Of a stretch of 11,816 bases of DNA, positions 7,176 through 11,816 are shown in pieces. The position numbers and the translations under genes are program-made. Position 1 is the stretch's first letter; the number at the start of each line of letters is the position of its first letter. The notes beneath the pieces were generated by a model that saw nothing but the letters and a program-made list of their open reading frames with translations, did not search any database and had not been told where the DNA came from. This stretch comes from Baffinella frigidus (taxonomy: Eukaryota; Cryptophyceae; Cryptomonadales; Baffinellaceae). Location: NCBI GenBank assembly GCA_026770585.1, contig MU646409.1, forward strand, positions 12,360 through 24,175, given 5' to 3'.

Positions 7176-7426
7176 GGGCCGAATTCGACCCCCTCGCCCT
7201 TTAAGGGGTATACTGTACAGGAGTTGCTCGGAAATCAACACAAAAACCCACGCCTGCACCGGGAGGGAGGAGGCGCGTTTCTTCTTTCAGAATTGTGATT
7301 GCATTAATGTGTGAGGGAATCATACTGCAATCACTGCCTCACTGTGTGCGCGTTTGTAGAGAGAAGAGCTTGAAGTGAGGCCATGAGGGACGCACTTGGG
7401 TCGCTGCTGCGATATGCCACGGCAGC

Positions 7427-7528
7427 TATCCCTCAAGTGGCCAGACAGTCAAATTTGAGGGCCAAGAGGTCCTAGGCAGGTCCTAGGGCCCTACGATAGG
7501 GCGTAGCCTACTGGCCACTTGAGGGATA
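7427..7528. mobile_element. 102-bp inverted-repeat (MITE-like) element, TA ends
   Basis: Perfect 18-bp terminal inverted repeats, TATCCCTCAAGTGGCCAG at 7427-7444 and its complement at 7511-7528. TA at both ends again suits Tc1/mariner-type cut sites. No coding capacity. The interior is shared, inverted, with 7134-7175. Confidence 0.85.
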
Positions 7529-7690
7529 CACGCCACACTCTCTTGATGTCACAGCAGCCGTACACGCCACACTCTCTTCCACTTTCCCCCGGCGCTGAGC
7601 TTGTTGTTTGGTGTTTTATATTACAACCACATGGCCTCTCAACCCCACCTTACCATTGAAGAGATAGGAGACACGCGAGTCAAGACGATG

Positions 7691-7930
7691 CTCTGGAACT
7701 GCATTCACTCAATGCACATCCTCCAGAACCACATTCACTCACGGCACATCCTCCGGAACCACATTCACTCACTGCACATCCTCCGGAATCACATTCACTC
7801 ACTGCACATCCTCCAGAACCACATTCACTCACTGCACATCCTCCGGAACCACATTCGCTCACGGCACATCCTCCGGAACCACATTCACTCACGGCACATC
7901 CTCCGGAACCACATTCACTCACAGCACGCA
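7691..7930. repeat. 30-bp minisatellite, about 8 copies
   Basis: Unit CACATTCACTCACTGCACAT followed by CCTCCGGAAC, with few substitutions. As 30 is divisible by 3, frames stay open on both strands: HIHSLHILRN on plus (within the frame 7601-7957) and GCAVSECGSG on minus. Without an intron model, homologue or codon evidence, coding is not supported. Confidence 0.95.
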
Positions 7931-8061
7931 ACCTGCGATCGTGCTAAATGTACTTGATCAATGATTAAGAGGCAAGCTTGCCACTACCGCGGCCGTGCTA
8001 CAATGTACAAATCTCATCAATAAACGAAGCGGCAAGGTTGCCCCTTGAGAAGCTTGGCCCC

Positions 8062-8127
8062 TCAGACTGTCCTGGAGCGGAAGCGCTCGCTGAGGGTCAT
8101 GCCCAAGACCAGAAGCACTGTCGCAAT
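8062..8127 (-). CDS. ABCG terminal exon F
   Basis: From GGCAG|ATTGCG to the TGA at 8064-8062. Reads IATVLLVLGMTLSERFRSRTV. It extends exon E into a proper final membrane helix with a short basic cytosolic tail, as in ABCG proteins. Chosen over other open phase-0 candidates (7253 and 6943 on minus) for its hydrophobicity and length. Confidence 0.75.
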   Translation of the reverse strand: MATVLLVLGMTLSERFRSRTV

Positions 8128-11100
8128 CTGCCATGACAAACAGGCCCCACATGAGTCAAGTCAGCTCCCCCCGTTTTGCCGCTCAACCTGTGCCAGCTGT
8201 TCAAAAGGCTACGCTTCACATCGAGCCCGGGTACCCGGGCGTAACGTGACCAACAATTGCAGACTTTTGGCGTGTTTCCTAAGAAACAGTCCAATCATTA
8301 ACTTTAGAATGTTGCTCGTAGTGTTGTGAGTGGTTGACAAGTGACCGAGATGGCCCGGCCAGTCTGGCAGCGTGCAGAGAGAAGCGAGCCTTTCCCACAC
8401 CGCTCGGTGCATGCTGCTTGCGAGGGCTAGTCGAGCACAGCCGTGCACAGTAGGCGACACGAGACAGGGTTGGTGCGTGCTGGGTGGTGGGGAGCCGCGG
8501 GGGGTCTGCGGACACGCCCCGTGTAAAGTCACTCCGACTACTCCTTCGTGGGGCGTGTTCCCAGACTTCTCCTGCATTGGGCTTTAGGGGGGGGGGGGGC
8601 TGATAACCTTGAACGCGAGGCCGATGGCGGCAATGTTGAGCACGTCTGATCTGAAGGTGTCTTCCGACCCGGCAGTCTCGAATAGCCCCGCCTTGAGCGT
8701 ATCCAGGATCTGAGACAATGTGTTTCCACTTAGCAGCCACCGGTGCCTTCGGGAAGCAGTCCATCTAAACGATCCCGGTACAAATTGCGAATCCGTTCGG
8801 CAATAACGTGACCAATCCTGCCGGGATATCCAGGCAGGTTGGGCACCACCCACTTTTAAGAAGTGCATGTGTTGGGACCGCAGCCAACTTCTAGCTCGTA
8901 TTGAGTCGGGTTAACTGGCCACTTTCACACCGAAGATTGAAGAATTTTCACGACGGTGGTAGGCATGAGTGTGTCGTGTGGCAGGTTAGGGTCCGGATCA
9001 GAGGCCGAGTGTTGCACCGCTCCTGGTTACCAGGGAGGTTTTGAGCATTACTTGTATCCAACAGGGTTTGAGCTCCACTCGTCCACAAGTGGATGTCAAA
9101 ACCTGTTGGATAGGTGAGACCAAAACCTGTTGGATAGGTGGGGCGAAAACCTGGGCGCCTGTGCGTCCGAAACAGAGGGAAGGGCTTGCGTCGAGCGGAC
9201 AGTAGAAGCCCCTCCCCATCGCGCGCGCCTGTCCGGGAACTTGGACATTACGCGCGCCCTTTCTTCAGTTTAAATTTTATTTTCCCCCCTAGTTTCACCT
9301 TTTTTCTTGACGGGATAGGGGTGATCTGCGTGATCAGAAGAAGAAACCGAATCACGCATCGGATACCGTCTAAAACCTAAACTCTAAACCCTAAACCCCA
9401 AACCCTAAACCATCAACCCTAACCCCCCATAAACGGCGCCCCCCCCCAGACAAGGATCTTGAGCAAGGGGAGAAAAGGGCCAGATTTGGGGTCGGGTTTG
9501 GGGTTGAGGGTTGAGGGTTGAGGGTGTAGGTTCTAGGTTTTGGCGTGTAGGGTTTAGGGTGTAGGGTGTAGGGTGTAGGGTGTAGGGTTTAGGGGCTAGG
9601 GTCTGAACCTGCAGGTCCGGGCCGTCTGTATCAAGCAGCAACGTCGCGCCCTCCCTGCGCAAGAACCATCGTTCGACAACCATCTTCAGCCAACTATCGT
9701 GAGACTCGACTAGATTCAGACGTGCTGCAACGTCGAGACCTCCCTGCCCCACTCCCATCACTAGACAACCATCGTTAGATTCGACTAAACTCTGAGACAT
9801 GGACCTGGCACATACCTTTTCTGGCCTCCCTGTGCCACACCCGTCATTAGAAAACTAGTGTTGGACACCCGTCGTTGGACAACCATCTGCAGACAACCAT
9901 CGTCAGACAAGCATCGTAAGACTCGCCAAGATTCAGCCGTGGTGTGCGTGGGGTCTCGCCTAGGGTGCGTCGGACACCTTTAGGGTTGAGGGTTTAGGGT
10001 TTAGGGTTGAGACTTTAGGGTTTGGGTTTGGGGTTTAGAGTTTAGGGTTTAGGGTTTAGGGTTTAGGGTGTAGGTTCATGGTTTAGGGTTTAGGGTCGAG
10101 AGTTTAGGGTTTAGGGTTTAGGGTTTAGGGTTTAGGGTTTAGAGTTTAGAGTTTAGGGTTTAGGGTTGGGGGTTGAGGGTTGGGGGTTGAGGGTTGGGGG
10201 TTGAGGGTTGGGGGTTGAGGGTTGAGGGTTGAGGTGGGACCAAGTGGTGCCGCGAAGCTCGGCCTTGATGATGGAGGAGATGGCCCACCGCAGCGGGCTT
10301 GCCTGCCGGGACTCCCCACTTAAGTTGCTGGGACCACCCCTTTTGAGTTGCTGGGAATTCCTTCTTGACTTGCCGGGAATTGAATTTTAAGTTGCCTGGA
10401 CTCCCTTCTTAAGTCATCAGGCGTGGGACCCTTCACGGGACTCCCCCGTAGGCCGCGTCCGAAAACCGGTAAGAGTCGGGAAACCTGCAAAAGGGGCAGG
10501 CAACTGGCAAGGATCGGGAAACCGGCAAGGACTCCCCCGTACGCGTCTGGAAACCGGCCAGAAACGTTATGTGCCAGGTCCATGACTCCACCCAGCAAGC
10601 TGTGTACCAAGCTGTGAACCAGGAAAGGCTATAACTAGTCCACAGTCGCAGGATTCTCCGTTAGAGTTATACTCGCATGGACCAACTCCCGTGGATTGTC
10701 CCAGGGACGCTAGGCGTGTGGGGCATACGTCACGTGACCGGAGAGATGATGGCAGGAGTTTCACTTGGCTATGCAGTCCAGTTGATGATATTCTGGCTCG
10801 CACCCGGTGGTCACTTACGTTGTGAATCAATAGAACATCAAGTTCCTGAAGAAGACGAGGGAGGCGCGAGGGAGTCCAGGGTTTGGTGCTTAGGGTTCAG
10901 GGTTTAGGGCTTAGGGTTGACAACCTTTTCAAAAACGTCACGGATGATAGGCGCCCCGCCGCGCAAGAAGAACCCTGGGGTTTAGGGTTCAGGGTTCAGG
11001 GTTCAGGGTTCAGGGTTGAGGGTTGAGAGCTGAGGGTTTAGAGTTCAGGGTTTAGGGTTTAGGGTTTATGGTTTAGGGTGACGGGTGTAGGGTGTAGGGT

Positions 11101-11516
11101 GTAGAGTGTAGGGTGTAGGGTGTAGGGTTTGGCGTTTAGGTTTGAGGGTTTTGGTTTTAGGGTTTAGGGTTCAGGGTTTAGGTTTTAGGGTTCAGGGTTT
11201 GGGGTTTGGGGTTTAGGTTTTAGGGATGAGGGATGAGGGTTCAGTTTGTAGGGTACCTGAAAAGAGGAACGAGGCGAACTAGAGGGCGAACTGGGGTTCA
11301 CCCTAAACCCTTAACCCGAAACCCGAAACCCGAAACCCGAAACCCGAAACCCGAAACCCGAAACCCTAAACCCTAAACCCGAAACCCCAAACCCTACACC
11401 CTCGGTACCTGAGAAAAGGAACGAGGCGAACCAGAGAGCGAGCTGGGCGAGCATGGCCAGCTGCGGCCCGATCTCGAGCGACGAGAGCCCTACGGCCAGC
11501 GTCTGCACGGAGCACT
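8062..11516 (-). CDS. ABCG (WHITE)-type ABC transporter, C-terminal membrane domain, 6 exons
   Basis: Minus-strand split gene whose 5' part (ATP-binding domain and first membrane spans) lies beyond the right edge. Exons 11516(or 11502)-11409, 10974-10925, 10302-10241, 9654-9609, 8709-8608, 8127-8062; every junction keeps phase. The product ends with a hydrophobic span (ALAV-like TLAVGLSSLEI, then LAMLAQLALWFASFLFSGFF), an outside loop with SPLRWAISSIIKAELRG, matching the ABCG pattern SP(L/F)(R/K)YAxxxLLxNEFxG, a hydrophilic stretch TDGPDLQILDTLKAG, then DVLNIAAIGLAFK and IATVLLVLGMTL as the last membrane span, with the basic tail SERFRSRTV and TGA. ABCG proteins export lipids, sterols and secondary compounds using ATP; the substrate here cannot be told. 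Decayed partial copies of the first visible exon flank it. Assigned by pattern, without alignment. Confidence 0.82.
8225..8240. repeat. Perfect 16-bp palindrome
   Basis: GCCCGGGTACCCGGGC, in the last intron of the ABCG gene. Possibly a hairpin or a protein site; no context decides. Confidence 0.8.
8608..8709 (-). CDS. ABCG exon E
   Basis: 34 codons from TCTCAG|ATCCTG to TTCAAG|GTTATC. Reads ILDTLKAGLFETAGSEDTFR then SDVLNIAAIGLAFK, the loop and beginning of the last membrane span. The donor is followed by a run of about 13 C on the sense strand. Confidence 0.85.
9056..9133. repeat. Inverted and direct repeats in ABCG intron 5
   Basis: AAAACCTGTTGGATAGGTG occurs twice in tandem (about 9099-9117 and 9123-9141), and the upstream ATCCAACAGG (9056) is the complement of CCTGTTGGAT. 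CCACT...AGTGG between them adds to a possible hairpin. The rest of 8710-9371 shows no recognised gene. Confidence 0.7.
9372..9424. repeat. Telomere-like tract, C-rich on plus
   Basis: About seven degenerate CCCTAAA units in ABCG intron 5, facing the G-rich tract 9487-9600 in opposite orientation across a 62-bp loop. Confidence 0.9.
9487..9600. repeat. Telomere-like tract, G-rich on plus
   Basis: GGGTTGAGGGTT and a homogenised GGGTGTA stretch (9547-9586). On the gene's sense strand it is C-rich and starts 4 nt after the exon D donor. Confidence 0.92.
9609..9654 (-). CDS. ABCG exon D, 46-bp micro-exon
   Basis: GCGCAG|GGAGGG to CTGCAG|GTTCAG. It completes Trp with exon C and reads EGATLLLDTDGPDLQ; phase 2 in, phase 0 out, as required. 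A TG..vL-like loop is expected here in ABCG proteins. The telomere-like tract begins 4 nt after the donor. Confidence 0.75.
9660..9945. repeat. Dispersed repeat cluster CATCGTTAGACTCGACTAGA
   Basis: Diverged copies of AACCATCGTTAGACTCGACT then AGATTCAGCCGTG at about 9693-9723, 9768-9796 and 9895-9945; another is at 11608-11652 between exon copies. Nothing coding is recognised in it. Confidence 0.75.
9979..10233. repeat. Telomere-like array, G-rich on plus
   Basis: GGGTTTA units, then GGGTTGAGGGTTGG units towards 10233. It is C-rich on the sense strand and begins about 7 nt after the donor of ABCG exon C. Confidence 0.95.
10241..10302 (-). CDS. ABCG exon C, SPLRW...AELRG motif
   Basis: 62 bp, GGCAG|GCAAGC to CACTTG|GTCCCA. 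Reads ASPLRWAISSIIKAELRGTT plus TG. This is the most diagnostic part: it aligns with SP(F/L)RYxxExLxxNEFxG of ABCG membrane domains, with Glu-Leu in place of Glu-Phe and Ala for Asn. The donor is followed by CTCAACCCTCAACCC. Confidence 0.85.
10317..10432. repeat. Degenerate 22-24-bp tandem repeat
   Basis: About five units around TTAAGTTGCTGGGA(C/A)T with diverged linkers, just upstream (in gene sense) of exon C. It is followed at 10437-10560 by a second repeat in which GGACTCCCCCGTA occurs twice (10438, 10530) with several GGGAAACCGGC units. Confidence 0.7.
10878..10919. repeat. Telomere-like tract after ABCG exon B
   Basis: Degenerate units (GGGTTTGGTGCTTAGGGTTC), ending 6 nt from the exon B donor; C-rich on the sense strand. 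The 10561-10877 stretch shows nothing recognisable. Confidence 0.9.
10925..10974 (-). CDS. ABCG exon B
   Basis: 50 bp from CCCCAG|GGTTCT to GAAAAG|GTTGTC. Joined to exon A it reads SG|FFLRGGAPIIRDVFEK, the GFF(I/L)... turn and start of the outside loop. The acceptor AG lies inside the edge of a telomere-like tract (CTAAACCCCAG), and the donor is followed after 6 nt by AACCCTAAGCCC. Confidence 0.82.
10976..11252. repeat. Telomere-like array, G-rich on plus
   Basis: Includes GGGTTCA, GGGTGTA and GGGTTTA sub-blocks. It runs from the exon B acceptor to within 4-5 nt of the donor of the broken exon copy at 11257-11293. Confidence 0.95.
11257..11293 (-). pseudogene. Broken copy of the 3' half of ABCG exon A
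   Basis: Matches about 11405-11445 at roughly 85%, including the donor TTTTCAG|GTACC. It would read QFAL-stop-FASFLFS: the Trp codon TGG of exon A is TAG here. Its left edge starts directly at a telomere-like unit (GTGAACCCCAG), so the first half is missing. Presumably not spliced in. Confidence 0.75.
11300..11403. repeat. Telomere-like tract, CCCGAAA variant
   Basis: About eight CCCGAAA units (11315-11365) within CCCTAAA. It lies between the broken copy and exon A, and is G-rich on the sense strand, opposite to the other ABCG tracts. Confidence 0.93.
11409..11516 (-). CDS. ABCG exon A, membrane span
   Basis: Ends TTCTCAG|GTACCG at phase 1. Reads (CSVQ)TLAVGLSSLEIGPQ then LAMLAQLALWFASFLFS. 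The acceptor is either CACAG at 11517 or GTGCAG at 11503; comparison with the partial copy at 11736-11790 favours the longer form. The equivalent ABCG region is the fifth span, ahead of the G(F/L)(F/L) turn. Confidence 0.8.
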
Positions 11517-11713
11517 CTGTGAGTCATGCGAGTGCCAGTACACCACTCAAAGGGGCACACAGGCTGCTGGGATGCGTCCGAGACCGCGAGCGCCTGCGGA
11601 CAGGGTACCATCGTTAGATACCCATCGTTAGACTCGACTAGATTCAGCCGATCTCAGGGGAGGGGAGCGCCCCTGCACCCCCCCCACCCGCCATCACACA
11701 CCAGGGTTGGTTG

Positions 11714-11736
11714 GAGTAAAGGGTTTCAGGGTTGAT
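11714..11736. repeat. Short telomere-like remnant at an exon-copy break
   Basis: AAAGGGTTTCAGGGTT abuts the truncation point of the exon A copy at 11736. Confidence 0.6.
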
Positions 11737-11790
11737 CTCTAGCGAGGAGAGCGCCACGGCCAGCGCCTGCTCGATACTGTTGATCACACG
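11736..11790 (-). pseudogene. Partial copy of the 5' half of ABCG exon A
   Basis: Reads VINSIEQALAVALSSLEI against CSVQTLAVGLSSLEI of exon A, then breaks exactly into telomere-like sequence (GAGATC|AACCCTGAAACCC). It could be an older version of the exon, an alternative exon or a relic; nothing downstream of the break can complete it. Confidence 0.6.
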
Positions 11791-11816
11791 ACTGCACGGA
11801 GCGGAGAAAGCGTTTG

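Larger units (their letters stand above)
6284..8061. other. Convergent 3'-3' spacer, no gene recognised
   Basis: Lies between the stop codons of the BRCT gene (plus) and the ABCG gene (minus). It contains 3' UTRs, a short telomere-like tract (6773-6827), inverted repeats (7134-7175, 7427-7528) and a minisatellite (7691-7930). Open frames on the minus strand around 6818-7259 were inspected as possible terminal exons and dropped in favour of 8062-8127. Confidence 0.65.

Noticed and set aside
6996-7253. Minus-strand frame AWVFVLISEQLLYSIPLKG..., considered as the last ABCG exon
   Set aside because: Hydrophobic start, but it runs through the inverted-repeat arm and lies beyond the better terminal exon.
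9405-9800. 131-codon minus-strand frame
   Set aside because: Mostly repeat and telomere-like translation; only 9609-9654 is supported as an exon.
11311-11508. Frame reading GFRVSGFGFRVSG-type repeats
   Set aside because: The repeat part is telomere-like tract translation; only the exon A part is coding.
1-11816. CRISPR array, rRNA or tRNA genes, bacterial operons
   Set aside because: The 30-bp array at 7691-7930 has no spacers, no rRNA or tRNA sequence was recognised, and all three genes are intron-split.

Overview
This window looks like nuclear DNA from a eukaryote, most likely an alga. Three genes are split into short exons (about 45-460 bp) by spliceosomal introns. Introns and spacers are full of degenerate (CCCTAAA)n / (TTTAGGG)n sequence, the plant/algal-type telomere heptamer. 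Many long open frames are only translations of this heptamer or of simple repeats. A prasinophyte-like green alga would fit (interstitial heptamer-rich contigs of the Cymbomonas kind come to mind), but dinoflagellates, chromerids and others share this telomere motif, so the organism is not fixed by the sequence.

Layout. (1) About 3008 down to the left edge, minus strand: a WD40-repeat protein of WDR89 type. Eight exons were reconstructed, all splicing in phase; the C-terminal part lies beyond the left edge, where the window begins with 23 G. (2) 3149-6283, plus strand: a small BRCT-domain protein in three exons (3149-3607, 4641-4784, 6182-6283), about 234 aa, starting about 140 bp head-to-head from the WDR89-like gene. 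(3) 6284-8061: convergent 3'-3' spacer holding a 102-bp inverted-repeat element, a 42-bp inverted duplication and a 30-bp minisatellite. (4) 11516 down to 8062, minus strand: the C-terminal 140-odd residues of an ABCG (WHITE)-type ABC transporter membrane domain in six exons; its 5' part lies beyond the right edge. This gene carries partial copies of one exon, one with an in-frame stop.

The three genes have unrelated jobs and do not form a pathway. What unites the window is its intron content. In 6 of 14 introns a telomere-like tract begins within about 20 nt of the 5' splice site, in 4 of 5 for the ABCG gene, and broken exon copies abut such tracts. Three fold-back elements (286-492, 4787-4938, 7427-7528) sit in introns or the spacer. 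The exon models were read by eye from protein-family resemblance, GT/GC-AG borders and phase continuity; no alignment or transcript evidence was available.
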